Below are positions 27,201 through 42,200 of a stretch of DNA of 64,000 nucleotides, in pieces (position 1 is the first letter of the stretch; every line of letters begins with the position of its first letter). Under the pieces are notes generated by a model. It was given only the letters and a program-made list of their open reading frames with translations, was not told where the DNA came from and did no database searches. A program made the translations under genes and the position numbers. This DNA comes from Pithys albifrons albifrons (lineage: Eukaryota; Chordata; Aves; Passeriformes; Thamnophilidae): NCBI RefSeq assembly GCF_047495875.1, contig NC_092461.1, positions 49,977,101 through 50,041,100 on the forward strand, given 5' to 3'.

Positions 27201-30200
27201 ATCAGAAAATTGACCCAGCTTTTGAGGACCTTTTTGACCCAGCAGAAGAATATATTCTCACTATTCTCCTAGAACCATGGATGAAGATGGTGGAAGCAGA
27301 CAGATATACTTATGGAAAGGTAACACATCTGGATGACACCGTGAAAAAGTCTTATGTCAGGGAAGAAAATCACAAGAGCCTTCATATGCAATCCTGTTAT
27401 ATTTATTGTCAGGAAGGGAGATGTATTACAAGATGTTTTGTTTACCCACTCCTTTCTATGTTGATACATGTAGTAGGCTGAGCTGCTTGTGAAGAGCAGA
27501 CAGCTCCTCTGAAAAGGAAGGTGCAGACTTCATAAACTCCTTGGCCTGTGAACTGGGGAGGAATGCATCTTGATGTGCAAAACTTTCTGTTTGCACTCAG
27601 CAAGCATCATGTTTCTGCAGTCTTGCCGTTGATCAGAAGTAATTTTCTTATGATGGATTTCCTGCAGGCACTCTGTATTTGTAATCATAAGCAGAAAATA
27701 AGCCATGTTTCCAGGGTGTCAGTGCAGTGATACTAGGCCCATAGTAATTGTATTAAGAATTGCATCAAGAATTTCTTGGTGTTTAGAATTTATGTGCAGG
27801 TACTGCTTAGCATAAGAAGAAATGTGATATTGTGGTCCAGCTGTATTTGCCCCAAATGCTTTTTAGATCGGGGCTCTGTTGTGTAAGGGGTAACTGTGCT
27901 CTGCGGGCCTCCTGAAGAAGGTGACTCAGAGGTATCCTCTGTTCTTATTCCAGACAGCTCTGAAGGATTGAACTGAGCACGCTGATGCAGTGATGACTGC
28001 AATCCTGACTGCCTTTGACAAATAAGACCAAGAAATGTGGTGACAGCACTCGATGCTGTGGCTCTCTGTTCTTCATAAACTTACTTACAAGTTACCAGCT
28101 GTAGATCAAACTTCTTTTGCGTGCCACAATATAAGAAATATATTAAACCATTAGAAAGTGACCAAAGGAGGGCTAAGAAAATGGTGAACTGCCTAGAAGG
28201 GCAGCCATGTGAGGAGCCACTGAGGCCATTTGGTCTGTTCAGCCTGGAGAGGAGGACACTGAGGGGAGACCTCAGTTACAACTTCCTTGTGAGGGGAAGA
28301 AGGAGAGCTCACATTGATCTCTGCTCTGTGGTGAGCAGTGACAGGGCCCAAGGGAGTGGCCTGAAGTTGTGTCGGGGAAGGTTTAGGTTGGATATTAGGA
28401 AAAGGTTCTTCACCCACATGGTCGTTGGGCACTGGAACAGGCTCCCCAGGGAAGTGGTCACAGCATCATGCCTGACAGAGTTCAAGGAGCGTTTGGACAA
28501 TGCTCTCAGCCGCATGGTGTGATTATTGGAGTGGTCCTGTGCAGGGCTAAGAGTTGGGCTTTGATGATCCTTTTGAGTTCCTTTCAGCTCAGCATATTCT
28601 GTGATTCTGTGATTCTGATTTTGAGTCTTGAACGTCTCTTGGATATGAAAGGAGAAACTTACAATGGGAAATCAAGAATTGGAGGGCAGGAAGTTAGTTC
28701 TTGATTTTCTCCACTATGACCTTAGGTGAAGCATCTCCAATTTGCAGGAAATATCAGCATTTATTACTGATTACTGATTCTGTCAGCTTGTAATGAGAAC
28801 ATGCCTGCATTGCCTCCTGCAAAACATTTTGAAATCATGTTTTTGGTGCTATATCATACATGCAGGTATGAACAACTAGGTAAATAATAACCTAAAATCA
28901 AGGCAGAGAATGGTCTTCTAAGCTTATTAGGTGGTGACCAGTATTAAGCATTTAAGGATGGAGTATAAGAAAAAATCCCACACTGCAGTATGCCAGATTC
29001 AACACTTTGCAACCAAAGTTCATGGACCAGAGGTCTTAGCCACATTTTTGTATCTAATAGCTTTTAATGAAGGGTTTTCTCCCTCATGAGTTTATGTAAA
29101 TGTGTCTTGAGTGATAAATTTTCAGCCTCACTGTAGAAGTAGATTCCATGTTTTAGTCACGCCATAGGAGAAGAAAAAAGCTTATCTTGATTTGTTTGCA
29201 AATCCCTCCCTGATAATTTCGCCTGGTGCCCTAGGTTTGTATATGGTGAGGAACAAGTGAACAATAGTTATCTTGTCATATTCTCAATGTTGTTATGGTT
29301 TTACAAGTTTCTGTTTTGTCCCCCTTCAATTACACCTCCTTGAAACTCAAGAATCCCAGACTGTTTGGCCTCTTCTCTTACAGAAGAAGTTCCATACCTT
29401 TGTTACAGTTATCGCCCCATCTTTATGTGTTATTTTACATTCTTTTGATGAGATGCAAGCAGTACTCAAGGTCTGGATGCCCTAAGGATTATCCAGTGCA
29501 GAAGCATGTTCTCTCTTTTATTCTTTGTTCCTGATTGTTACTATCATTCTAATTGCCTTTTGACTCGTGGTGAACTTTGAGTGGCTGTGCGAAATGTAAG
29601 CTAATAGCCATCTGCCATGTTTCCAAGATCTCTCTCCCAAGTAATAACAACTAGTAGAAAGCCCTCATTTGGAGCTCACTTGAATGACTTCATGTTTATT
29701 ATTGTTGAATTCAGCTGCCTTTTTATCATGCAGATGCTAAAGTGTCCTGAAATCCTGGAGCTTTTCATAGTCAATTTAATTCTTTTTGCTCTGTTGAATC
29801 ATTTTGCAAACTTTGTTGTCTCCTCACTCACCTCTTTTTCCAGATAGTTACAGAATGTTTAAAAAAACAGCCTCAGTGCAGGTCCCTGTGAGACTCCAAT
29901 AGGAACCCCACCCCATAATGAAAGTTATTTATTTCTTTGGTTTTGATTTTCTACCTTCTAATTAATTCACAAGGGGACTTTACCTCTTATCCTATGATAA
30001 CATAATTTCCTTTGGAAATTTTGGAAGCTTGAACACTGATAAAACTGACTGAAATGAAATATACTAACCCAAACACATCTGCAAAATATTTTCTTCCCTT
30101 TTCAGCTTATTTTCTAACCTTTCAGATAAATTATTTTTTCTAAGCTATTTCAGCTATATTTTTTATGACCCACAGAGCACTGCGTAATTGATTGATACCT

Positions 30201-33200
30201 TTATGAATCTGAAATTTTATTTACTTTCTATCAGACTAGTTTTAGTCTTTTGTAACTGTATATTTTCCATGTGTGTTATCAATACTAGTTGTGTAGTACC
30301 TGTTGCTGGTCCTCACCGAGTCGCATCATCAGCTCACCCAAGTATTGTTATACATCATTTTTGTATGAAAGCTAGTCTGCTTTTGAGCTCTCTCTGAACA
30401 CAGTGTTTTCACTGCTCCTAGCAATGGAAGGATTCCTCCAAAGTGAGATTTGAAAAGATATACTTTTCCTTTAAGTTAATATGTGTGTCAGTTTTTGTAT
30501 CCTTGAGTTAACCAAGGGATAATCTATTGTCCTTTCAGTTTAGAGGATGCGTTGCTTTGCAAACGTAGTTACAGACTTCTCAGTGCTCTAATAATGCAAA
30601 CATCTTAATCAGAACATAAAAAGCCAGAACTAAATCCTTTTGACTGCACAATACGTGCATTTGTGAAGTTATAATACACAGACATCCAACGACCTGTTCT
30701 AGGAGGCACTAGAGTCTCTTTGTACTGGGCGCAGGCTGATACTCAGGCACGCTCCTTCCTAGCACAAAGACAAGGTCTGCTTTGTATTTTGCTCAGTCCC
30801 TGGCTCTACTCTTCCCCTTTGTTCTACCCTATAGCAGGATATATTGGGCCAATAATGAAACGAGATATTTTATCAAGAATTAGGTGAGTCCAAAATTATT
30901 TATGTGGGACATGGGCAGTATATGTTATCTGCATTTTTTCTTTAAATGAAATGTGGAAAAAGAAGAGTTCCTTTTTTATTGTTGACTCTCATCTTGCCTC
31001 TATCTTCTTTCTCTTAAAACTTTTCAGAAAAATGTTCAGAATTATTTTACTATTTACTTTTAAACTATGTTTTCTTTTAAGGGAAAGAATAATCCAAAGC
31101 ACTTTGTAAGTCATGGAACAGAATTACACTGAGCCTGAAGACATTCAGATAACACAGTGATTAGTGTGGTATTCCCATTTAAGCGAAAGTGTAATGAATA
31201 GTAATCTAAACATTCTCTTCTCTCTCTTGCACTTAAGCTCTTGTATAAGATGACCACAGCTTTCTATTCTTTGTAATGAGCATTCTAATCAGTGTAAGGC
31301 ATTGGCTCAATTTTGCTAAATGTCCTAAAATCTGAATTTGAATAATTTAGTCAGTTGAGAGGGTCACCAAGCTATTCCTTGTGCAGTTACTAATTGCTTG
31401 CCCATAACATGGAGAACTGCTCTGGTTATATATATAAGGCTTGTAATTAAGTTAAAAAATGCCAATACTTCATGAGTTCAAATCATGCACAATTTATTAT
31501 TTAAAGCATTACCTGCTACAAAACTAAGGAAAGGGACAAGACTGAAAGTCTGAAAGCTTTCATCTTCATTGTTTAGCTATTATAACATCTTTCTCATCTT
31601 AAATTTCTCTTTCTGGAAATCAGTGGCACTCTGTCTCTTTGACATTTTCCATTGAGAATCACAGTTTTAAGAATTCTTTTTCTGCTTCTTAGTGGCACTT
31701 TGACATATGATTTGCTGGTATAGACACGAGGTAAGTCTGACACAATATACACAATACAATATATATACACAGTATACACAGTGTATGATATACACAATGT
31801 AATTTAACTATTTTTTAAATACAAAGTTCCTTTCTTAAAGATATAGTTGGGTTATTTAGTGGTGTGCTGCAGAAATCTACATCTGATCCTACAAAAATAG
31901 GAGAATTTTGTTATACCAGAGCTTTTAATAGAATTGTTTCTCAGAAGAATGTAACTTCTAGTGTCATCTAAACATCAGTCTCATTACTGGCAAACGTATT
32001 CCTTTCCATCCACTGTCACTGGCAAAGTGCCCATGCAGTTCTCCATCTTTCTATAATGTGTACTGTAGGGATGATATAAGATATTATTTTTATTAGGTGG
32101 AGTTGGTGGAAGAAACCCGACAGCTGGACTTCGTGTGCGTTAGAAAGCTCCAGGCTTTGCATCAGGAGAGTAGTTCCAAGGATGAGGTAAGACAAGTACC
32201 TACTAATGCAAACAAACCCTTTTTCTATCAGAGAGGGTTAACACTTTGAGTATCAGCAATGAAGGAGTGACTACATTCCAGTTAGGAGAAGCAAATAGTC
32301 CAATTTCTACCATTCATTTTGGGGACTGATGGACTGCCATTGTGTTAATATGGGTCTTCTGCCAGTTATATCAACATCAGACCACTGTATGATTGGAGTC
32401 AATGAGGCAGTTTCCACCAAAGTCTGTGGAATGTATTTTGGGCCCTTAATCTTGAGTAAATGCCTGCACTTCAGGTAAATTACAGGTATCTATTTGTTTA
32501 TTTGATTATGGAACCTGCACCACTGGTATGTTTAAAGTAAATGTAGAAGTAAAGCTGATTAGGAGCTGGAGCCTTAACTCGATTTACTTTCTCAGCAATC
32601 AAAAAGCTGTTTTACAGAGACAGATTATCTAATGCAAGGATTATTAGACTGAGCAAAATATAGAGATGAAAAAATCAGTTATGCAAGCAGAATAATTTCT
32701 TTCCTCAGAGTACTGTTGCTGACACTGGTCTGCCATCCTGCCCTGATGATCAGCACTCGGGTCAAGTTCCCAAAGGACTGGCAGATCCTAATCTGTCTGA
32801 CCTGATCCATGACAAAGAGAAGCTAAAACTGTTTTGGGCTTTTCTTAATAAGCATTCTGCTGGGTATGTTGCTTCATTATTTTTATTTTTCCCATTTCTA
32901 AGTTCAGAAGAAATCTTTGCTGGGGATCTTGGCTATCTAAACGTTCAGAGATTTTATTATTTTTAAAAAACGTGTTTGCATATTTATGAAATACACATGC
33001 ACATTGTTCAGGCAACTGAATCGTCTTAATATTTTAGAGGTAAAAATTCTCCTCTCATCATATGTTTCTATTACAGTTCTGCTTTCTGTTTCTGCTTTGA
33101 TTAGTGGCAAACCCCTGAGCAGAGCAATTAGCCTCAATGAGTAAAAATGTCTAGTTTTTAGTACAGATGCAATTTAGTACATTTTATAAATTAAGTTTGG

Positions 33201-36200
33201 ATATTATTAAAATGTACAAATAGTAGAAGACAGACATGTTATTCTCACAGTGCAAGAGCAAACACAGTTTTGTGTTTGTTGAACAAATTTAAGTACCAGC
33301 TTGTAGTTTAGGCAGGTACTTTGAAAAAGTGAGCCTGTTTGTCGGTTGTTGTTTGGTTGGTTTTTTCTTTTTTTATCCTTAAGTTACCATTTCCTTCCTT
33401 TAACCCAGGTTCCTGTGAGCTGATGCTTTGCATATTACCTAGTGCTTCTAGTCAAGCATGGATATAATTTTAGATTGGATATTGATCAGCTTTTCCAGAA
33501 GTGTCCAGATATGGGCATCTGGCACAGAACTCACCTGGCCAAGATTCAGTGTCATCACTTCTGCTTATCATCATAGGTTTCCTCTGTAGTCAGAGAGAAA
33601 AATACAGACACATTTGTTCTGGTTCTGAAGGTAACATCTAAAACCACTTTGGATGGTTTATTCCTAAGATGGCTATTTCTTCTCACTGACTACAAAAGGA
33701 CTGTATATAATAGATATGCTGTGGGTGCCTAGAGTCAAATGACTTCTAAGTTAGTTGTCTAGAGCAGTCGTCCCCAAACTGTTTTGATCACACACATCAT
33801 CAGTAAAAAACTTTTGAGTATGGACCCTCATATATATATTAAATTTTTGATACATTATATACATGTGCTGCTGAAGTTACAATCTTTTTTCGTGCTCCTC
33901 AACAAATGGTCTTGAACATCTGGAGTGCACACACCCCACTGTGGAGACCACTGGTCTTGACATCCTCTCTAACTGGGAAAAGTAGGAATCACCAGGTAAC
34001 AGGTCACTGGCTAGGATAAGGTCTTGGACAGGCACCCTAATCACAGACAAGTCCCATCTTAAATGGTAGAGCCAGGCAGAAAAATGTTTAATTTATGGAG
34101 AAATTTTCTTTTGTAAAAATTCATAGTGAAGAAAAATGCTTGAAAAAGTCTCACAGAAGTGTTTTAGAGCTGGGTCCAGGCCTAGTCACTCTGTAGTTCA
34201 GCTGGCACACTGCAATAAAGATGCTCAATGGTACTATAAGCTGAAGGCATCCTAGAACTAACGCAGTCTGGAAAATGTTAGAAAAAAACAACAAATGTGT
34301 CATTCACCTCTTCATTAAAATGTATGGTTCTGATACTTCCCCCTATAGGTGACCCAAGTTTCAGGAAGGACAGGCTGCTAAATACCTGTGCACAAATTCT
34401 ACTAAGAAACTAAAAAAAGTTCAATTAATTAATACTTCATTAAATATATAGGATATATTCACACAATTCCAGGACAATTTGTGTTACTTGGATTAGTGGG
34501 TTACCACTTGTTAGTCTCACCAGATGAGTTGATCACGTGTGTGCCCCTGATTGGCTGAATTAAACCTGCACTGAGCCAGAATAAGCCACCACTGAAAACC
34601 TTTTCACTAACACACTTTAAGATGTTTTACTTTTTAAGTAAGATGCGCGTATTTGATCAGTTGTCATAGGTAGATGCCAAGGAGTTACTCCATAAACCAC
34701 AGTAACTTGGATCCCTTGCAGTTGGGTGAATTTATTCATGTTGTGATGAACTAGCAAATGAAAGAATTTCAGTCTCAATAGATATTAGGTCTGTAAGGGT
34801 CTCAAAAGAGAGAAAGGAGAACATCTGTTCTTAAATCAGTTGGATGCTTTTGAAAGTTTTGCCCGCAGATTAATACTTTGGAAAAGCCACTTATTAACTG
34901 AGTGGAAAAGTGAAACAGATTTGTCTGAATTTAATGTTTCATACTTCCTGCTGCAAGTACAGTGAATGTCCTGATTAAAATGCAAAACTTCAGCTAAGAT
35001 GACACCATCAGAAAACAGTCATATAAATTAAACTGAAGTTGTAGGTACATCACTTATTCTGTCTTCTGATTTAAAGAACAAAACCATTCTATGAAAACAA
35101 ACTGAAAAATACAGCTTGAGAATTGCAGATGGAAATTGTCACTGACTATGAATAGTGAAATCAGTGGTAGAATCTAATTTTTGATAAAAAACATCCCACA
35201 AAAAGCCCTAGAAACAAATTTTACCATAAATTGGTTTTGTCTGCTTGATTGCAGACCGGCTTTAGCACTTCATGTGGGGTAGGAAGGGGGTGATTTTTCC
35301 CAGGTATCATTCCTGTTCCTTTCTCAGGTGATATGACAAGGGGACAGAACAGGGGGTGTCAACTTGTCCCTCAGTGGCTTGCAGCCTCAGTAGTGATTCA
35401 ATTTCTCATCTGTTTAATTTTTCATTTTCTCTGTGAGCTCTACACTATGGCTCTGGTTCACAGTTCCTGCTGGATTTAGCACAGGCATATTGAGGTACCC
35501 CAAAAGGGACCCTAAATGAGAGCCCTAAGATGTATGTTTGATCTGCCTCTTCAGCAAGTGTCATGGTCTCACCAGATGGTACTAGCAAAAAAAAAGACAT
35601 AAAATTTCAGCCCAATCTGACCTGATATGTAGGTCTTGAATATTTTGGTGGCTTGTGGCTTGTGGTTAAACAAATAACTCCTACAAAGTTGGTGAAATTA
35701 ACTCAATATTGAAATAACATTCTGTTTAAATTTGTTTGTAGTATGGATCTCATGTGCTGGCTAGATATTGAACAGTTCAGAAAGATGTTCCACGAGGACA
35801 AAGAAAAAAGTGATGAAAAATCTAAGGACATTAAAAACAAGTACTTAAACAACGAGTACTTCTTTGGACCCAACAGCCCAGCTACCAGAGAGCAACAAGA
35901 AAAGGTATCAGTTATATCAGTTACAAAATCATTCATGAAGAACAATCACACTGAATGTCACTGAGATAAAAGCCCACAAGCGTGTTTGCTCCAGCTTTCC
36001 CCAGGCTATCTCCTAAAATGTTACCTATATTTTTGGCCAGAAATCTGGTTCTGTTCTGGTTGCAGGGGTCCCTTCCTTCCTGTTAGGGTTCTTCTTCCCT
36101 GTCCCTTACAGAACATCTCCCTTAAACCCCGATCTGAGGCCACAGCCACAGCATGCACAACACAGCTCAGAAAAAGTGTAAAAATGGCTTTCAGGCACAG

Positions 36201-39200
36201 TGACTTGTTCCAGCTTTCTATTTAGTATGTCAGTAAAGCCACAGACAGCAAGTCTGAGCTGTGGTACTCTGATATATCTCATACTTTGGCAATTTACTTG
36301 GTCAAGCTGGGGTATTATTTTGCAGAGTCTGTATCCTATTATAGGTAGGGACAAATGTAATCTGTTCCCTTTTATGAAAAGTACATGTGAGCCTTGGGTA
36401 AGCATGCATTAAATGCTTTGCTTACAATTAAGCTCATGCTTTGCTAAATCAAGGATGTAGAGAGATAAAGGACTTTTGGTATACACAAAAGTTTATGTCA
36501 TGTGTTATTGTATTTGGATTGCTTAGCTAACACACTCAGGTGGAGGAAGGAGACAAATCCTTCATGATCAGCTTTCGGCAGCGGTTCTGCTAGAAGTTCA
36601 GCAGTGCGTCCAGAAGAGATTAGAAAAACAATGGCTGCCATTGTTCCTGGCAGATCAACACCGTGGAGTGGAGGGACAAGCAAAGGTAATTTTTTAACAA
36701 CAGCAACACATCCAGACATTGTTTTTTGTTTGGCTCATAATTTACCATTGGGATAAAAGGGTTCAGAAAAAAAAGCAGCCCACAACTCACTTTCAGTTTA
36801 CTTTGAAAGAAATGCTGTAGCATGTACAGGTTGAAACATTTAGCTTGAAAATTGTGAAGACTGTTCCTCTTAAGGCTAAGTTTAGCTGACAGTATTATTG
36901 TTAGATCCTAAATCTGAAGGAGCTGGTATTAGCTCTGCTGCCAGGCAGGCTGCCAGGAGAGGCAACTAATCTTTGCTGTAGCACTACACTCTCCATATGC
37001 GATTCTGCCCCAGCCACACAGTTGCACACTGAAGAAATGCTGCTTTGAGTAAAGGATTTGCCCAAGGGGACCAGAACAGAAGTAAATGAGTGGGCTTCCC
37101 ATGCTGTAATTCCTTCTCTCTCTTATGCTCCCATCTGGAGCTGCAATGCCTGTAGAAATGACTTCAGGATTTGTGAAATTCTGCTTAGTGGGGAGGTTAA
37201 CTGCTATAAGCCCTGTTCCATTTGGTTACTTCAGAAAGTTGCCAGAGAAGTGGGAGTGAGGAGCCTTTCGCTCCTGCTAGCTCATTAGAAAGACTGAAAA
37301 TCTGCCTTTTATGAGTGCCTCTGTGTGATCTATGTAAGGAGATCATCCTGCTGGTGACAGATGCAGAGACATGTTTTTCTGCACTTTCACAACAGCTCTG
37401 ACATGTAAATGTCATGGCAGAAGGAAACTTCACAGTTTCACCAAGCAGGCACATATGCAGTTGCATGGATTCATAAAACTTGTTTTCTGTCATCTTTATA
37501 ACATCAAGAAGGTTGTCAGAAGTGCTGTGAACTGGATTCTTTCTTTTGATTCACAAGACTAAGGAATCTGATAAAACAAATTGTAATTTTAATACTGATT
37601 ATGTAATTAAATCAAAATGTTCTAACCCTCTGCCCTTTTTAGATGAATTCTGCGTCCCTTACAAGCCCTGCCATAAGACCATGCATAAGGTTGAGCTGCT
37701 TGTAGGTCTGGAAGCTAACTCATGCCTCTTCTTGCACCTGCTGCACTGCACTGGGATGGAGAGGAGCCCAAGTAGTTTGAAAAATGTTGGATTCAACTCA
37801 ATCAGTTTACAGAAAATACATACTTCTAATGAGCTTTTAGTCTTTTCCTAACTCCATTTATGTCTCACGCTCTTTTCTCATTCTTATTGCAAATTCAGAG
37901 GATGAAAAGGTCCTTTGAAGAAAGTGTTTTAGAAGAAATGAAACCAGATGACATTCTTCACTTGGCTTGTTATTTCACAGTGACCAAATACTGTGGGCAT
38001 GCTATGTAGTCCTTATTCAGAAAACCTGCCCTTGATTTGAGGTGTATTTTTGCTACAAAGGAGTTGCAGGATCAAGTCTGTGTTTCTGATACAGTCATCC
38101 AAAGGAACTAAAAACATTTCCTACTGGAAAAAAAAACCCACCAAAATTTGTTCCTAAGATAAATGGTGCCTCAAGGGTAAAGTAAACCAATGGAAGTGCA
38201 TAATTACACTGCTATTGCTTGTCTTCTCTAACTCCCCAATCTTAATGAGCAGGTGCTCATTTATAGCTGAAAAAGGGGTGGCATTCAGTGTGGCTCCACA
38301 ACTAGTTTCAGACGTAAAATCCAAACAAAGACATAAATTATACTTCCACTGTGGTCTCTTTCATTAGAGGGCTGAACAAGAAACAAGAAGAGTTAAAAAT
38401 TATAATGATAATATTCTCTTCAACCGTAGATAATGGATATAACTGAAGATCTTTTACTCAAAGACCAGCAGAGGACAACCAGGATATGGAAGGCAAGTGA
38501 AATTTACCGTGTCTCTTGTGTCTGCAGTTTCAGTGTCTTTTTCATTGGACCTTGCACATCCTTCACAATTTCCCTGTTTACAGTGTGAGGCCCAAATGTA
38601 ATGCTGTCAAATGCAGTCATGATTGTATTGGCTAGAGTGGACTGATTACTCATGTTACTCCTGAATTTAGCTCCCTGTTGGATGTTCATGGTAAATTTCA
38701 CTCCCTTCCTGGCTGGAGAGGTCATACTAGAAAAAACATGTCTATTGTCCTAGGCTTTGGACCACTCTTAGCCCTTCTCAAACTCATATTGTACCTTTAA
38801 TTCACATTTATCTGTATTTTGCATGCAGTGGACTTATTGGGACAAGCTGTTCATTCCAGCATCTGGTAGTTTATTTATTATTGCAAGTGGATTACGTGCA
38901 GACACAAAAGGGAATGTGAAGTATGCAGTGGAGTGGGCAGGTTTAATCATATCTCACAGTATCTGTTTCATTTAGAATTGTATTTTAATCTCACAGCACT
39001 GAGATAATATCAAATTTAAACTTCTTAAACCTTTGTAATAATACATTTCATCAGATGTTTGCCAGTTTTTCCCTCTTGAAGAGCAGTGAACTTTTTGTGA
39101 TTGCCAACATACAAGTTGTATACATTTGTTCAGTTGAACTTTTATTGTCTGTTGAAATCAAACTGGAGACCCGGTCACCAATTATCCATGCAAACCATCA

Positions 39201-42200
39201 GCACAAAAGGGATCCAAAGTGCATGTGGGTTCTGTTAACTGAGTTTTCCCTTTTTCTGTTTGTCAGGAAGATGGTTATTTTCCATGTTGTGCTTCAAGGT
39301 TGTTGACCCATAAAATAAGCAGTTTGTGTATTGGTATAGGGATGGGCGAAATGTTTTATTCTTCCTTTCATGAATATGACCCAAAAATAATTTTTCCCAA
39401 AAGTTGCCTATATCCTGGTCACAAGGGATAGAACATGTTTGGAGAAATGGAGAAGGGCTGAGAGGATCCCACCCTACTGCCCAAGTTGAGCTGATTTTAT
39501 TTTAACACAAGAACTCTCTGGAAAGCCACTGCCCTTCCTCTTGCAAGGATGGGCTCACCATGGCAGGCTCTGCAGCAAGACACTAAACATACTGCCTGTT
39601 TGTAGGAGAGGCTGCAGAAACCCTTTCAGCTTAGGATCAGGTTTGATTTCCAGAACTATTGGCAACAGCTAAACATGTTTCTGTCCCATGCTGACCATTG
39701 AACAGCACTCCACCCCTCCAGGACTTCAAGAGTTTTAAACCACTGTTAGAAGATGGTTTTCATTCATCCATCTGATAACAAAAGGGGGTTGTTTGGCTTG
39801 CTCCTCAGTGGCAGTACAAGAACTATTTGTTCAGGAAGACAGGCCAGCATGAATTTCATTTCAAACAAACTGTCTCTGCATAAGCCATCTTTCTTTCTCC
39901 ACCCTTTCCTGGCTGCCTACTGTTCTGTGCTTGGCAGCAGGAGGATTTCCAAAATGTCTCGATGACTCTCAATTCTATTTTGCTATTGGAAGCTTTATTT
40001 CACAGAGAGCAAACTCTCTGGCTTCTGTTGGTGATCATGGCAACACATTTCAAAGCTCATTTTGGTGGTGAGATCCTTGTCAGAAGCATTTTACAGCTTT
40101 AAGCTGTGTGGTTTGTGTGTTCCTTTTTCTTTGTTGTTTGTTTGCACAAAATTCAAACTGTTCTTTAAAAAAGTAGCCCGTTGCCATAATCAATAACAAT
40201 AGCTGTTTCCATATTTTATAGTATGCAGTCATATGGTCTAAATCATTGTCAGTCATTTCCTCTCCCATGATGTCTTCCAAAAAACGTTTCCCTAACCAAA
40301 CTGGAAAAAAAAAAAAAAAAAAGAAAAGAAGGAAAGAAAGAAATGAAACCTTGCCACATTTTATTCCATGCATGTCACAAACTCATAAACTACTGAAAGT
40401 TAGGGTCAGTGGAAAGATAAGAATCAGACAGTTTATGCTAACTAATGCCTTTGTTATTGCTTTTTGAAGCAATGCTTATTCGGTGCATTTATTTCTTCTT
40501 TTGACAGCATGTGGACAATAAGTGTGTTTCTTCATCGAGTGAAATAATCGCTTTCCGCAAAATGCTGTTGGATCCAGTGACAGCAAATCTGTTTCGACGC
40601 TTTGTGTCACTGCAGGGAGACCTTCTGGGGAATGGAGTGCTATTCTGGCAAGAGGTGCAGAAGTATAAGGTATGGTGGTAGAATGTAGCAAGGGGAATAG
40701 CAATCAATTTGTAAGCAAATGCATCCATTCCTACATATTAAGATAATTTTAACAAGAATATCTATAGGCATTCAGTTGTTCATAGTAAAACCTCTTCTGC
40801 TGTTTATACTGGTTTTCAGTTCGATGAAAATTCTCACTTCTTCAGGGTAGTCATTTTTGACTCAAATGTATTACCCCTGTATTTCTTTATGCTTCTTCAA
40901 CCTGTAACATTCTTCTGAGTCTCTAGAGGGACACTGCCAACTAGCTAATGCCCAGAGTGCAGTATACATCTGTTGAGGAATAGAAAATACACAAGTGTTA
41001 AAATGTTAATTCTGTGTTTATAGCTGCACACTGCTAAATAACAGGTTTGTTGCTGAATTTGGTAAATCCTCAAAGATCTCCAAAAATAAATAACTTTTAA
41101 ATTCAATCAAATTACAGATATAAAGATAATATCTACCCAAAAAGCCTATATGTACAATGCAGACCCAAGGTCCCTTGCAATTTTGACTTCATCTGAGGAT
41201 GCGACCAAAGTGAAACATGATGAGAAAGGTCAGCAGGAATGACCTCTCTCCCAAATACATGCACTTTTGTGAAATTGCTGCTGTGTGGGTTGAAAACTAA
41301 TGAGAAACCTCTGGAGTGAGCCTTTAAATCTCATTGCAGCTTTCTAGTAGCACCCTGGGTTGAAGGAAGGGACACCACGTCTTTCATTTGTTCCTCTTTT
41401 TCCTCTGGGATATTCCTGATGCATAAGTGCTACCAGAGTGCAGAACCTTTCCCAGGCTCCTGGACACAGCTTGTGTGCCCATGGCAGGCAAGGAGCGAGA
41501 GGTTAGCTAACATGCTCAGAAATTAGGAGGGAAACACAGCTGATGCTGCAGTAGCACTTGGAGATCCTCTGCAGACATTTAGGTGCATTTTCACTGTTTA
41601 ATTTTATGAAATTGATTTTTGTGTTCTGCTTTAGAAGCTGACACTCCTCTCTTTCCAGGGATCAATCTTTCTTTCTCACTAAGGCCCTGATCCCCAAGTA
41701 AGGAATCACCAGCTGAAATGCTCTCTGGGGGTGCTGCTTTCTCTCTCATGGTTAGAGTGACTAGCTTAGACTAAAAACCTGATATGAGGGCACCTGGTGT
41801 TACATGACATAAATCCTTTTCAAAATATGATTTTTTTTTTCAGATTTGTGACTCTTCATTGCTACATTATGGAGGACATGGAAACATTCTGCAAATTAAT
41901 GTGCAGTGTAGTTCAGAGTCTTTTCCCTGTAGATCTGCTCTCTGAAGAATGCCTTCATTGTTTTTTTGTCCCAACCCCTCTCCTGCATTTGTGTTAATTT
42001 TATTTGTCTTCTTATCAAGAAAAAGTACAATCTGACCATATTTCTCCATGCATGTGATTTGTCATGGTTGGCAGTTGATGCTCTTTATAGAAGCAAAGGG
42101 CTGGAGCAGTAGGAGGGTTGTGGGTCAGGCCGAACTGGAGGAACGTTGCCAAAGGCGTGGGCAGCACTCTGCACAGTGCATACTTGTATTGTCTGAGCCC

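Noticed and set aside
28121..28522. 133-residue ORF as a host gene
   Set aside because: The translation is the C-terminal end of CR1 ORF2 and is followed by the CR1 3' end with octamers.
37010..37160. MIR-like fragment ('ggatttgcccaaggggacca')
   Set aside because: Only a short match to the MIR core is visible, not enough to separate it from chance.
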